Shown here one piece after another: positions 37,216 through 47,237 of a stretch of 64,000 bases of DNA. Position 1 is the stretch's first letter. Each line of letters opens with the position of its first letter. The notes under the pieces are model-generated. The model was not told the DNA's origin. It was given only the letters and a program-made list of their open reading frames with translations, and made no database searches. Source of the stretch: a virus; the IMG/VR virus record IMGVR_UViG_3300042453_002472, positions 1-64,000 of that record. One strand, written 5' to 3'. Both the position numbers and the translations under genes were made by a program.

Positions 37216-38375
37216 TGGCTAAAATACAAAAGTTAGATCCTGTTAATCAAAAAGTTCAAGCAAAATATAGACTTGATGGTTTAACATACATTTCAAATGA
37301 TACAAATATTATTCCGCGAGATGATGCAGGTAATATTAAAATGACTGAAGGATCTAATAACAATCCATTATTAATAATTGATCCAGTTACAGAACAAATT
37401 GCTACTAATTCTTTGTTACGTGTATTAGATACTCGTTTTCAGTATTATAAGTTCCCAGTAGAAGTTCAAACTGGTGATAATTTAAATTTAAATGTAGATC
37501 TTACATTAGATATAGATCCTGTATACGCAAGATATAAACCAAGTGAAAATGCTACGGTTAATGCTGGTGGAATTCCATCCGGAATATTATTAGATCAAAT
37601 TGTAGAAGGCGTTCCTCAAACTGTTACAAATACATATTATATTACTAAAGATGTTAAAAATTCCGGAGTGGATATTCGTATACGTATTAAAATATCACAT
37701 TACTTTTTAGCAGTATCTGGCTTTGGTACATGTTATTTTACTTTGATGCAAGGTGGTCCTAATAAACCGCTTAATCGTTATTTTAGACCAGGTCCTAATT
37801 TAGCATATGCATCTCCCGCGGCAAATCCATATAATAATGATATTGCTTTTAGAGCATCTCAATTTTTAACAAGAGCTAATTCATATATTGATTCTGCAAA
37901 AACAAGAATTAATCTACTTCCACCAGGGCCACCAAAAACTGCATTAATAACGCATTTTGATGCAATGAAGTCAAAAATACCAACTGATATACAATCAGTA
38001 GTAATACCTGGATATCGTATCGATCCAAATTTAATAACATTGTTTATATCAAACGTTACGTCTGGTGCTGTTATTTTAGCAGATTTACGAAATGATTATG
38101 ATAATACGATTGCAGTATTAACATTATATAGAGATGTACTATTACAAGCAGCTCAAGTAGATGAACCAATATTTGGTTCTATTACTTCTGGAGAAACTCA
38201 AATATTATATATTGATGAAGTTATCCCAAATTCACAATTTGATATAGGAGATTATTTTGGTATAGGTGCATATGCAGGACAACCTGATCAGCATACAATT
38301 TTTTCAGAACAAACATACATGGTCGTTACAGATGCGGCAAAAAATGTTGATGAATGGAATCAACCGGTTGGGTAA
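37215..38375 (+). CDS. Tail/baseplate structural protein, 386 aa
   Basis: The protein starts MAKIQKLDPVNQKVQAKYRL and is mostly beta with a helical segment near residues 205-235. The G-x-G/P-rich stretch (NKPLNRYFRPGPNLAYASPA) and late context suggest a wedge or fibre attachment component. No known family is recognised. Confidence 0.65.
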   Translation: MAKIQKLDPVNQKVQAKYRLDGLTYISNDTNIIPRDDAGNIKMTEGSNNNPLLIIDPVTEQIATNSLLRVLDTRFQYYKFPVEVQTGDNLNLNVDLTLDIDPVYARYKPSENATVNAGGIPSGILLDQIVEGVPQTVTNTYYITKDVKNSGVDIRIRIKISHYFLAVSGFGTCYFTLMQGGPNKPLNRYFRPGPNLAYASPAANPYNNDIAFRASQFLTRANSYIDSAKTRINLLPPGPPKTALITHFDAMKSKIPTDIQSVVIPGYRIDPNLITLFISNVTSGAVILADLRNDYDNTIAVLTLYRDVLLQAAQVDEPIFGSITSGETQILYIDEVIPNSQFDIGDYFGIGAYAGQPDQHTIFSEQTYMVVTDAAKNVDEWNQPVG

Positions 38376-38378
38376 TTT

Positions 38379-41300
38379 ATGTTAACACAATATAAAAATA
38401 TCGAAGAAATTAAAAATTCTACAAAATCAGTTTCTGCTGATCGAATAGCAAAAACAAAATCTGAATTTTTTAGTTATGATGCAAATGAACGTGTTGTACC
38501 AGTACCAGAAATTTCTCAACAATCTGAAGATATTCGTGTTGAATTACATGTATATTCTGATGACACGTGGATAACTGGAAATCATAAAATACAATTAGAA
38601 TCTAAAATTCCAGAATATCGTAATAAATTAACTAAACAGATTATTTCAATTAAAAATCGACCGGTTGCAATTAATTTATATGATGAATTTAATAACTTAA
38701 AACTAACATCTGGTAATTTTAGATTTGCTGTTAATTTCTTTAAAAATTTAATAGGAGGTTACGAAAGACAACATTTACGAATTGATGAAATTTCACCAGA
38801 TCGTACTGAATTACGTTTACGTGCAATCGATGCAGAAGATACTGAATTTTTAAAACAGATTACATCGTATATACAGACAGTCCGACATACATCTAGCAAA
38901 TTTTATAAAAAATACTTATTAAATTTTAGCAGAAATAATAATGTACTTTTTGTTAATAGTGTAGTTATTGGTGACTATTTATATGTTAAACTATATGAAC
39001 CATTATCTGTTGATATTGATGTTGACTTTAAATGTTGGGTTGTTGAAGAATTAAAATCAACATATATTGATAAACTTTCAATTTCTCCAAAGCCGATTGA
39101 AACTACGTTTCGTACATTAGCAAATCCAAATTGGTATGCAAATGCAGTATATAATACATCGACTGAAACCGGTTTTCAGGCATGGACAGATTTATTAGGA
39201 TCAAGTGTACAAACTTCACAACAAATTGTTGATTCATATTTTTCTGGAAGTTTATCTGGAATAAAATTAAATATAGATTATTCGGACTTTAATAATTTTA
39301 TATTTTATAGTTCAGCTACAGAACGTTTAGAAAATTTCAAATATAAATTAGAATTAATTGAGTATTATACGTCTCAGAGTTCAGTAGTTTCTCAATTATC
39401 GGGTAGCGTAGCTACAACTAATGTTGCAGATTTCCAAGCAAGTAAAACAAATTTGATAAGTGGATTTGATGGATTTGAACAATATTTATATTATCAATCA
39501 TCATCTGGATTAACATCAAATCCAATACTATCAGAAAACTTTACTGTAGCATCTGTTACTGGTAGTTATATTACGCCAGCCCCTAAAATAAATTCAACAG
39601 TACCGTATACATTAGCATCAGTAACATCAAGTCAGTTTATTAATTGGTATGATAACATTTATGTATCAGCTTCATTATATGACACATTGAATTACAATGC
39701 GTTAGTATATGCATTGCCACAATTTATAAAACTAGATACAGCTAATGAAGGTATAACTTCATTTGTTAATATGTTAGGACATCATTACGATATATTATAT
39801 TCATATATCAATCATATGTCTCAAATTAACAAGCGAGAAGAAAATCCTAAATTAGGAATGCCTAATGAATTATTATATTCGGTAGCAAAACAATTTGGAT
39901 GGAACTTAACAGATGGGAATCAGCGATTAGATTTATGGGAATATGTATTAGGAACATCTGAAACTGGTACTCCATTAACTGGGTCTAATACTATAGGAGA
40001 TCCATCGGTATCTGGTCGAGATCGTACATATGCCGTTTGGCGACGTATTGTAAATAACTTACCGGTATTATTAAAATCTAAAGGTACTAAACGAAGTATA
40101 CAAGCATTGTTATCTTGTTATGGTATACCACAATCTATAATATCCATTAATGAATACGGTGGACCTAGACTTGATCGAGTGCCTATATATGAAAAATTGA
40201 ATTTTGATTATGCATTAGATTTATTACAAAATCCTGCGGGTACTGTTACTATAAATTATTCCGAATCGATTAATACGGTAGAACTTAGATTTAGAACAGA
40301 TAATGTAATTACTAATCCAACTATGTCTAGTACAATGCATTTATATACCATTGGGTCAAATGTAGTTACAATAGATTATACAAGTGGTACGTTAGGTACT
40401 ATATTAGTTAATGGTACGGGGTCTGCTAATATTGAAATGTTTGACGGAGGATGGATATCTACGATGCTTCGTACGAACGGCTCCGATTTAGAAATTACAG
40501 CAAAACGTTCAAAATATGGTAAAATAGTAGCAGCAGTTTCAGCATCTGGCACTGGTTCATTTAATCCAACTGGATCTATTATTTTAGGTGGTACTAGTAC
40601 TGGTGCTAATAGATTAGAAGGACAATTGCAGGAATTAAGAATTTGGACTGTTAATTTAGCAGATTCTGATTTTAATAATCATGTTAAAGCCCCTGCTGCA
40701 TATAATTCGCCCGATCCATATAACGAATTACTATTTAGATTGCCATTAACACAAAAAATTAACCATAATCTTACTGGATCTTTAGTTGGTGTACAACCTA
40801 AATTATCTTCATTATCAGCATCATTTTCTGGATGGACTATAGCAACACCATACGATTCCATAGAAGAAATATATTACTACGATTCTCCTAGTTTAGGTGC
40901 AGGTACGTTTGATGATAATAAAATTCGTTTAGAAGATAATGAACTAATTGGAACATTGGATGTAAAAACTAGAGCGGAACGAAGTCAATTTGATAAAGCA
41001 CCATTAGATAGTAAAAAACTAGGAGTATATTTTTCTCCACAGACAATGATTGATGAAGATATAATAGCTCAATATGGTTATATATCGTTGGATGATTATA
41101 TAGGAGACCCGGGTAATACTGAGGAAACTGCGTACCCAGAATTAATACACAAAGCTCAGGAATATTGGAAAAAATATTCTACTAGAAATGACATTAATTC
41201 ATATATAAAAATATTTTCATTGTATGATTTATCATTTTTTAAACAACTAGAACAATTATTACCAGCCCGTGCTGATAAACTTACCGGCGTATTAATACAG

Positions 41301-41954
41301 CCAAACTTTTTAGAACGAAATAAAGATTCTATACTACCAAAAATTGAACGTTATAATTCAGTATATGATGCTAATTTACAAAATATAGTACCATCCGGAT
41401 CTGGAGATAGTTTATTATTTACTGGAAGTTTGGATGCAAACGTATTAAATGTTATTGCAGAGTTTGATCCAGAATATACAATGTATTTAACTGCTTCAAA
41501 TTCTGAAAAGTATGATGGGGTAATATACTCACATGAATATATTTTAAGATCTGGAAGTACTTGGATTACAGGATCTACACCATATTGGTTAAGTGAAGCT
41601 CTTTGTCCTACTATTATTTCAAGTGTAAAATCCGAATATCGTTTTGTTTCTGGTACTGTTTCATATGTAGCAGAAAATGCAATTGGATCATTATATGGAG
41701 CCGGCGTATATGGTTCTGGTACGTATGCAACATACACATATGGATTATCTGGAAGTTTAGCTGAGGTGCAAGATTACTTACCACAAGGAATTGATAACCA
41801 ACGATATTCAGGTGCAAAAATGTCATCGCCAGCATTTAACATTAATTCTACACAAACAGTAGATGGTGGTCCAGTCGTAGAATGGCGTACTACTAATCCA
41901 AATCAGTTAATCTATCAAACATTAGGGGATCAAGGGTCTTTTGTTTTAGTTTAA
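38379..41954 (+). CDS. Large baseplate/tail protein with LamG-like domain, 1191 aa
   Basis: It is the largest gene here. The middle contains the segment AVWRRIVNNLPVLLKSKGTK, then RSIQALLSCYGI, similar in character to tail proteins that join baseplate to fibres. Around residues 650-800 is a LamG/concanavalin-type domain (GSIILGGTSTGANRLEGQLQ, then ELRIWTVNLADSDF). Many Ser/Gly repeats follow. It is probably a gp7-like wedge or fibre connector. The evidence is fold-pattern and position only. Confidence 0.7.
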   Translation: MLTQYKNIEEIKNSTKSVSADRIAKTKSEFFSYDANERVVPVPEISQQSEDIRVELHVYSDDTWITGNHKIQLESKIPEYRNKLTKQIISIKNRPVAINLYDEFNNLKLTSGNFRFAVNFFKNLIGGYERQHLRIDEISPDRTELRLRAIDAEDTEFLKQITSYIQTVRHTSSKFYKKYLLNFSRNNNVLFVNSVVIGDYLYVKLYEPLSVDIDVDFKCWVVEELKSTYIDKLSISPKPIETTFRTLANPNWYANAVYNTSTETGFQAWTDLLGSSVQTSQQIVDSYFSGSLSGIKLNIDYSDFNNFIFYSSATERLENFKYKLELIEYYTSQSSVVSQLSGSVATTNVADFQASKTNLISGFDGFEQYLYYQSSSGLTSNPILSENFTVASVTGSYITPAPKINSTVPYTLASVTSSQFINWYDNIYVSASLYDTLNYNALVYALPQFIKLDTANEGITSFVNMLGHHYDILYSYINHMSQINKREENPKLGMPNELLYSVAKQFGWNLTDGNQRLDLWEYVLGTSETGTPLTGSNTIGDPSVSGRDRTYAVWRRIVNNLPVLLKSKGTKRSIQALLSCYGIPQSIISINEYGGPRLDRVPIYEKLNFDYALDLLQNPAGTVTINYSESINTVELRFRTDNVITNPTMSSTMHLYTIGSNVVTIDYTSGTLGTILVNGTGSANIEMFDGGWISTMLRTNGSDLEITAKRSKYGKIVAAVSASGTGSFNPTGSIILGGTSTGANRLEGQLQELRIWTVNLADSDFNNHVKAPAAYNSPDPYNELLFRLPLTQKINHNLTGSLVGVQPKLSSLSASFSGWTIATPYDSIEEIYYYDSPSLGAGTFDDNKIRLEDNELIGTLDVKTRAERSQFDKAPLDSKKLGVYFSPQTMIDEDIIAQYGYISLDDYIGDPGNTEETAYPELIHKAQEYWKKYSTRNDINSYIKIFSLYDLSFFKQLEQLLPARADKLTGVLIQPNFLERNKDSILPKIERYNSVYDANLQNIVPSGSGDSLLFTGSLDANVLNVIAEFDPEYTMYLTASNSEKYDGVIYSHEYILRSGSTWITGSTPYWLSEALCPTIISSVKSEYRFVSGTVSYVAENAIGSLYGAGVYGSGTYATYTYGLSGSLAEVQDYLPQGIDNQRYSGAKMSSPAFNINSTQTVDGGPVVEWRTTNPNQLIYQTLGDQGSFVLV

Positions 41955-41974
41955 CATTAAAATTACTAACATGT

Positions 41975-41987
41975 ATATTTATATAAA
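41975..41987 (+). promoter_or_regulatory. Late-type promoter motif
   Basis: ATATTTATATAAA lies 29 bp before 42004. Confidence 0.65.
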
Positions 41988-42003
41988 ATAAGGTTAAAAC
42001 AAT

Positions 42004-42654
42004 ATGGGATATTTAGATAATACAAGTGTAACAGTTGATGCAATTTTGACGTTAAAAGGTCGTGAATTGCTTGCTCAAGGCGGAAATGCTTTTAATATTA
42101 CACAATTTGCAGTTGGCGATGATGAAATTGATTATACATTATGGAATCCGGATCATCCATTGGGAACGGCATACTATGGGGTAATTATTGAAAATATGCC
42201 TATTACTGAAGCAATACCGGATGAAACGCAGGCATTAAAATACAAACTAATTACATTACCAAAACAAACTACTAATATTCCAATTGTAACTGTTGGAAAT
42301 ACTGCGATAACATTATTAGCTCCAAATGATAGTGCGACAATTGCACCAAATACAAGTAATTTACAAGGTGGTAATGCAAACTTAGGATATACTGCGATAT
42401 TATCAGATTCGACTGTAGCAGATATACAAGTTACACGAGCTTTACAAAATTCAGTACTTCCTACTACACCAAGATTCATTGGGGATAATCAAGATGCACA
42501 AAGTGTTGCAGTTGTAGGATTTGAATTCCGTGTTGTAGCTAAAACGCAATTATTAAGTGACAAAACTGCGACGATTACAATTATTGGTAATGAAACCGGA
42601 GGAAGTGTTACTATTAATTTAACTATTAAACAAGCAACAACTGCAACATTATAA
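42004..42654 (+). CDS. Tail structural protein, 216 aa
   Basis: The N-terminal helix (VTVDAILTLKGRELLAQGGN) and FNITQFAVGDDEIDYTLWNP recur in related phage virion proteins, as far as I recall. The C-terminal 90 residues are an Ig-like beta domain (VAVVGFEFRVVAKTQLLSDK). It is a probable baseplate or fibre component. Confidence 0.65.
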   Translation: MGYLDNTSVTVDAILTLKGRELLAQGGNAFNITQFAVGDDEIDYTLWNPDHPLGTAYYGVIIENMPITEAIPDETQALKYKLITLPKQTTNIPIVTVGNTAITLLAPNDSATIAPNTSNLQGGNANLGYTAILSDSTVADIQVTRALQNSVLPTTPRFIGDNQDAQSVAVVGFEFRVVAKTQLLSDKTATITIIGNETGGSVTINLTIKQATTATL

Positions 42655-42671
42655 TAGAATAATAGGATATT

Positions 42672-43979
42672 ATGAATACATATAATTTAATTGAAAAATT
42701 AAAACGTCAACCCAGACATGGTCAAACTAATAGAATTGCGATAGATGTGGCTGGTCAACCTGTACAACAAGGTTCAATTGGTGGTGTAACTGTTGCTAAT
42801 GCTGCAGCTGCTACTGCAAATGCTGTTAATGAGCAAGTGCAAGTATTAGCACAACAACTAGCTAACCAAATGGTTGCAGAAATGCAACAAGGTCAATTAT
42901 TAACTAGGAACGGTCGTATATTTACCAAGTTTGACATGGCAAATGATGTTGTGCAAAATCAGTTAGAAGTTGTTACCGGTGGATTATGGAGTGATAATCT
43001 TGCAAGTCTAACAACTTTTTTTACAGCATCAACACAGACAAATTCGCAAAGAACATATTATGTTGATGTTTTGCAAGAAACGCCGTTAGCGGATGGGTCT
43101 GCAGTGCAATTTTCATTGGCATTTGGTCATGCTTTAGGAAGTGGATCTGATTCACAGGGTCAATTAAATGATTCGCCATCAAAAGCAGTGTATTCACAAT
43201 ACAAACAGTTATTATTAAGTCCGACTGATAGTAGATTTACAACTGCAGGTTCTGGAAGTACTGATTATATTTATGTTGTTAACTTTAAAAGAAATCGATT
43301 TAAAGAGAGTTTAGATGCCGGCAATTGGGAATTACCATTACGAACAATTTCTGGTTCTAGACCATTAAATGCAACCGGTAGTGTTAATGTCTCTGGATCT
43401 CAAGTTATTACATTGATCGATGATTCATCTATCTCGCCTGTTACTTTAAATGGTGGCGTTTCTGTGTATAACATTGTTTCTGGATCTATTAATACAGGAG
43501 TACATAATCCGGGTGCACCAGTTTATTATGGTTTAGCATATCCGCAATATGGTACTTTGGTATTAGATGGGAAAATGTTAGATCAACAATTAAATTTCCA
43601 AACAAATACAGGTTCTAGCTCAGAAGGTAATAATCATTTTGCACTATTTCGTTCAATATCTGGATCGGCATTAATTACGAATCCAGCAACTGGCGATCCA
43701 TTTGGGTTCCAGGCTCGTAATTCAGAAACAATTACTAGTACACATTATTTTGTTAGAATTAAAAATGCAGAATATAATTTTTCTAATAATCCATCCTATA
43801 CAACGGGAAGTGTTGGTCAAATTGCACAATCTACATTTGTTGGTGATCCAAAAACATATATTACAACCGTTGGATTATACAATGATTCTCAAGAATTATT
43901 AGCAGTATCTAAATTAAGTCAACCGTTATTGAAATCATTCCAACGAGAAGCATTAATTCGTGTTAAGTTAGATTTCTAA
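42672..43979 (+). CDS. Tail/fibre protein, 435 aa
   Basis: A helical N-terminus with an Ala/Gln-rich coiled coil (NAAAATANAVNEQVQVLAQQ) leads to a beta-rich Ser/Gly body. The last 45 residues, TYITTVGLYNDSQELLAVSK then LSQPLLKSF, closely match the C-terminus of the next gene. That shared end may be an attachment module. No receptor domain is recognised. Confidence 0.65.
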   Translation: MNTYNLIEKLKRQPRHGQTNRIAIDVAGQPVQQGSIGGVTVANAAAATANAVNEQVQVLAQQLANQMVAEMQQGQLLTRNGRIFTKFDMANDVVQNQLEVVTGGLWSDNLASLTTFFTASTQTNSQRTYYVDVLQETPLADGSAVQFSLAFGHALGSGSDSQGQLNDSPSKAVYSQYKQLLLSPTDSRFTTAGSGSTDYIYVVNFKRNRFKESLDAGNWELPLRTISGSRPLNATGSVNVSGSQVITLIDDSSISPVTLNGGVSVYNIVSGSINTGVHNPGAPVYYGLAYPQYGTLVLDGKMLDQQLNFQTNTGSSSEGNNHFALFRSISGSALITNPATGDPFGFQARNSETITSTHYFVRIKNAEYNFSNNPSYTTGSVGQIAQSTFVGDPKTYITTVGLYNDSQELLAVSKLSQPLLKSFQREALIRVKLDF

Positions 43980-44006
43980 CATAGTTAAAAAAATACATAG
44001 ATTTAA

Positions 44007-44040
44007 GCCCTGTTATATTTATTAATAAATGTAGCGGGGC
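44007..44040 (+). terminator. Hairpin with embedded late motif
   Basis: GCCCTG pairs with CGGGGC (one T-G pair), and the loop holds the AT-palindrome ATTTATTAATAAAT. T-rich DNA follows only weakly (TTATTA), so termination is uncertain. Confidence 0.45.
44015..44029 (+). promoter_or_regulatory. Late-type promoter motif
   Basis: ATATTTATTAATAAA lies 38 bp before 44053, inside the hairpin. Confidence 0.5.
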
Positions 44041-44052
44041 TTATTACTGATT

Positions 44053-45630
44053 ATGGCAGAATCTAGATTAAATAATCAACAAGATACTTATCAAGGCGTA
44101 TATCCATCTATTTTTAAAAAAGTGGATATTAACGATGTATCTGTTAATACGTTTCAAGTATATAAATCATGGTCGTTTATTTCTGGAAGTGCTACTAGTA
44201 GTGCATTGCCATTAATTGGAATTTATAGTGATATAAATACATTACCGGCTCTAGGCACTGAATTAACATATAATGATGCTATGAATATAGATGATAGTTT
44301 ACAGACTATTACATATTTTTCTATTAATCATTTATTTTATCGTTGGAAAAATGAACCTTTGAAAACTTATGGACCAACTGATTTAAATCGTACTAAAAAA
44401 TATTTATTTCAATCGGCATCTATATTATCAATCCCGCAAGTAAAAATTGGTGAAGGTATTAAACCAGCATCATTTACATTTACCGGATCATCTTTGAATT
44501 TAGCATCTGATGTATACAGCAATTTATATGATATCGCGTTTAACACTAGTAGTATTGTAGATAATGTAAAATGGTATGAAGGATTTAATGAATATTTTGA
44601 TATTAATAGAATTAATTTTGAGTATTCAAACATTGAATTTAAAAATGGTGTACCAACAACATCTGGATTACAATTACCAGTTGGGTATTCTGCAAAATTT
44701 TCCGGAAATGGCTATTTAAAAAGTAGTATCAATGGATACTATGATCGAGATCATGATTATGCTATATCATTTTTTATATCAGCATCCAATATTGGAACTA
44801 ATAATGAATTGATTATTGCCAAAGCATCAAGCAGTTTATCTCCAACATATCCATTTAATATACAACTAAGTGGTTCTAAACAATTGGTATTTTCTGCTGC
44901 GGTGAGCACTACGTTTAAAACACAGGTAACATCATCATTGATATTAACCGGATCATGGAATCATGTTGTTTGTCAAAAATCCGGAAGTAGTTTACAAATG
45001 TATATTAATAATGTATTGCATGCTTCTGTTACAAATAATTTATTAATTAATACATTTTCACCATTTACTGCATCAGGTCGAATTGATAATTTTGATGGTT
45101 TATATGTTGGCGGGTTTGACACGCAAAGTTTAAATTTTAATGGTTCGTTAGATGAAATTCGAATTTATAATAATGCATTAACTACATCTAATATTAATTC
45201 ATTACGTGACCGATCAGAAGGTGGTACATTTTTACAAACTGCAAATGTAGGAAATGTTTTTAGTAAACAAGGTTTAGTTGTTATAACATCGCCTGACTAT
45301 CGATATCACACCTTATTATCGTCACCATATACTTCTAGTTATCGTAGCACATTAACAATAAACGAATTAAATGTTATTACAAAATTAGATTCTGGTGATT
45401 TTAATATGTCAACAAATTTAACTCTTACTAAAGATGATGATAGTACATATCAAAGTTTTGTATCAGGAAGTGATTTTGCCCCATATATAACTACAATTGG
45501 TTTATATGATGATTTTGGTAGATTATTAGCTATCGGAAAATTAGCACAACCGGTTCGTAAAAGATCTGATGTAGATATGAATTTTTTAATTCGTATTGAT
45601 TTAGATAAAACAATTCAATTGAAAGCATAA
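44053..45630 (+). CDS. Tail fibre/adhesin with LamG domain, 525 aa
   Basis: A LamG/concanavalin domain spans about residues 225-380 (HDYAISFFISASNIGTNNEL, SWNHVVCQKSGSSLQMYINN, NFNGSLDEIRIYNNALTTSN). Such domains bind sugars. The C-terminus (PYITTIGLYDDFGRLLAIGK, then LAQPVRKRSDVDMNFLIRID) is shared with the previous gene. It is a candidate receptor-binding or baseplate-decorating protein. Confidence 0.75.
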   Translation: MAESRLNNQQDTYQGVYPSIFKKVDINDVSVNTFQVYKSWSFISGSATSSALPLIGIYSDINTLPALGTELTYNDAMNIDDSLQTITYFSINHLFYRWKNEPLKTYGPTDLNRTKKYLFQSASILSIPQVKIGEGIKPASFTFTGSSLNLASDVYSNLYDIAFNTSSIVDNVKWYEGFNEYFDINRINFEYSNIEFKNGVPTTSGLQLPVGYSAKFSGNGYLKSSINGYYDRDHDYAISFFISASNIGTNNELIIAKASSSLSPTYPFNIQLSGSKQLVFSAAVSTTFKTQVTSSLILTGSWNHVVCQKSGSSLQMYINNVLHASVTNNLLINTFSPFTASGRIDNFDGLYVGGFDTQSLNFNGSLDEIRIYNNALTTSNINSLRDRSEGGTFLQTANVGNVFSKQGLVVITSPDYRYHTLLSSPYTSSYRSTLTINELNVITKLDSGDFNMSTNLTLTKDDDSTYQSFVSGSDFAPYITTIGLYDDFGRLLAIGKLAQPVRKRSDVDMNFLIRIDLDKTIQLKA

Positions 45631-45632
45631 AT

Positions 45633-46190
45633 ATGATACGTTTAAAACATTTACTTTCTGAAATTTCTACCGACACAATGAAACGTGTTTTAGATAAAAT
45701 TAAATCTAAAAAGTTTAGATATATTGGTATGGGTGATAATAGCCGTGTATATGAAATAGATGGAGAAGATTTAGTTTTAAAAATAACAACTGATGATCAA
45801 GAGTTAGAAGTTGCAGATGTAATACAAAATAAATACACTGAATATACAACGTTTATTCCAGTATATTATGCTGGTACTATTGATTCTGTAAACTCAAAAT
45901 CAATTATTATGGCTAATGCATCGGAGTTGCCGGCAAATATAAAAAATAAAATAAATGATTTCATTAATCAATTTAAAACATATTCATATGATCAGGGTGG
46001 TGAAGTTTCAATTTTTGATTTTTTAAATAGTGATGCTGTATTTGCAATTGATCCTATAGTTAAAAACTTTTTAGATGCGTTACAACAAGATGTATCTAAA
46101 ACAAATATTCCAGATCTAGATTTAGATTTAGATTTTAGTTCTGATAATATCATGATATGGAATGGAAATTTAGTAATGGTTGATTGGTGA
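45633..46190 (+). CDS. Tagged kinase-like protein, 185 aa
   Basis: MIRLKHLLSE-IS is a clear tag with cleavage expected after residue 10. The rest has a reduced protein-kinase/APH fold: a glycine-loop-like GMGDNSRVYEI (32-42), Lys50 in LVLKIT and DLDLDLDFSSDNIMIWNGNL with Asp165 or Asp167 and Asn172. A final VMVDW supplies the metal-binding Asp184. The chain stops right after that Asp, so the C-lobe is minimal. It may phosphorylate a host target after injection. Activity is not proven. Confidence 0.7.
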   Translation: MIRLKHLLSEISTDTMKRVLDKIKSKKFRYIGMGDNSRVYEIDGEDLVLKITTDDQELEVADVIQNKYTEYTTFIPVYYAGTIDSVNSKSIIMANASELPANIKNKINDFINQFKTYSYDQGGEVSIFDFLNSDAVFAIDPIVKNFLDALQQDVSKTNIPDLDLDLDFSSDNIMIWNGNLVMVDW

Positions 46191-46193
46191 GAT

Positions 46194-46206
46194 ATATTTA
46201 TATAAA
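46194..46206 (+). promoter_or_regulatory. Late-type promoter motif
   Basis: ATATTTATATAAA starts 4 bp after the end of the kinase-like gene and 23 bp before 46217. Confidence 0.65.
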
Positions 46207-46216
46207 ACGGAATAAC

Positions 46217-47233
46217 ATGAGTAAACAACTAGAATATATTATTAAACTAGTTTTACAAGAACAGTTTAAAACTAAACCAAAATTAGTAACAAAAACAGCG
46301 TTACTAGATGGGAAAGCTACTAATTTTATTAAAACAGAAGTATGTCCAAAACTAGGTATCAATCCAAATGCTTTAACAACCGATCCTAGAATTAATGGAT
46401 TTCAAGTTATAATAGAACGAAAAGGCGATGTATCAGTCGATCCAGATGAAACAGCAGAAATTTTATATACGCCGGAACAACTACAAGAAGATGTATTAGA
46501 TTATTTAGAAACTAGTATCGGTGGTGTTTGGGCAAGAAGTCGAAGTGCCGGTTATTTTTGGTTTATTAGTGGGGATATTGATGCTAAAGATACTAAAAAC
46601 GAAAAGAAACGAGCAAGATATAAAGTTGTATGTACCTATGTAAAAGCTGATATGATTAGTCAATTTAAACGTGTAAAGATTAATTCATCGACGCCCGGAT
46701 GGTTAAAAACGTTTAAACAAGGAGGTTTGGTTTTTGATATAAATAAAATTAATATTTCTGATTGGGTAGTTAGAATTAAAGATCCTGCAGAAAAACCTGA
46801 ACTTTTATCGATAGGTGATACACCTAAACAACCGGAAACATCGACAACTACAACTAAACAAGGTATTCCAGTTTTAGATTTAACACCTGATAAAATATCA
46901 AATGAAATTTTAAATTCTATTATTGTGCCAGCTGGCGGATTTAAAGTAGGATTAAAAGATGATAATGAATTTTATAAAGTGCAAGTTTTAATGTTAAGAT
47001 TTGCAGAATCTATTGGACGCGTTGAAAATAAAGCTTGGTATAACAATGTTAAAAATGCATTAAATACAAAAGAAAATCGTGGTGATTTTTGGGATGGTAT
47101 GCCGGTGTTGAAAAAACTAGGTGGTACACAACAAATAATATCTGTTATAAAAGATCTTTTGAAATATAAAGATTTAAATCCAGATATAGTAACATCAGAT
47201 TTTATAGATTTATTACGAACTAAATTGAAATAA
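46217..47233 (+). CDS. Tagged internal head protein candidate, 338 aa
   Basis: The ATG at 46217 gives MSKQLEYIIKLVLQE-QFKTK, an amphipathic helix ending L-Q-E, a predicted site after residue 15. The body is beta/alpha with a Thr/Pro-rich linker (PKQPETSTTTTKQGIPVLDL) and a C-terminal helical domain. Upstream is a late-type motif; the longer frame from 46184 would cross it. No function is recognised. Confidence 0.6.
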   Translation: MSKQLEYIIKLVLQEQFKTKPKLVTKTALLDGKATNFIKTEVCPKLGINPNALTTDPRINGFQVIIERKGDVSVDPDETAEILYTPEQLQEDVLDYLETSIGGVWARSRSAGYFWFISGDIDAKDTKNEKKRARYKVVCTYVKADMISQFKRVKINSSTPGWLKTFKQGGLVFDINKINISDWVVRIKDPAEKPELLSIGDTPKQPETSTTTTKQGIPVLDLTPDKISNEILNSIIVPAGGFKVGLKDDNEFYKVQVLMLRFAESIGRVENKAWYNNVKNALNTKENRGDFWDGMPVLKKLGGTQQIISVIKDLLKYKDLNPDIVTSDFIDLLRTKLK

Positions 47234-47237
47234 CTAT

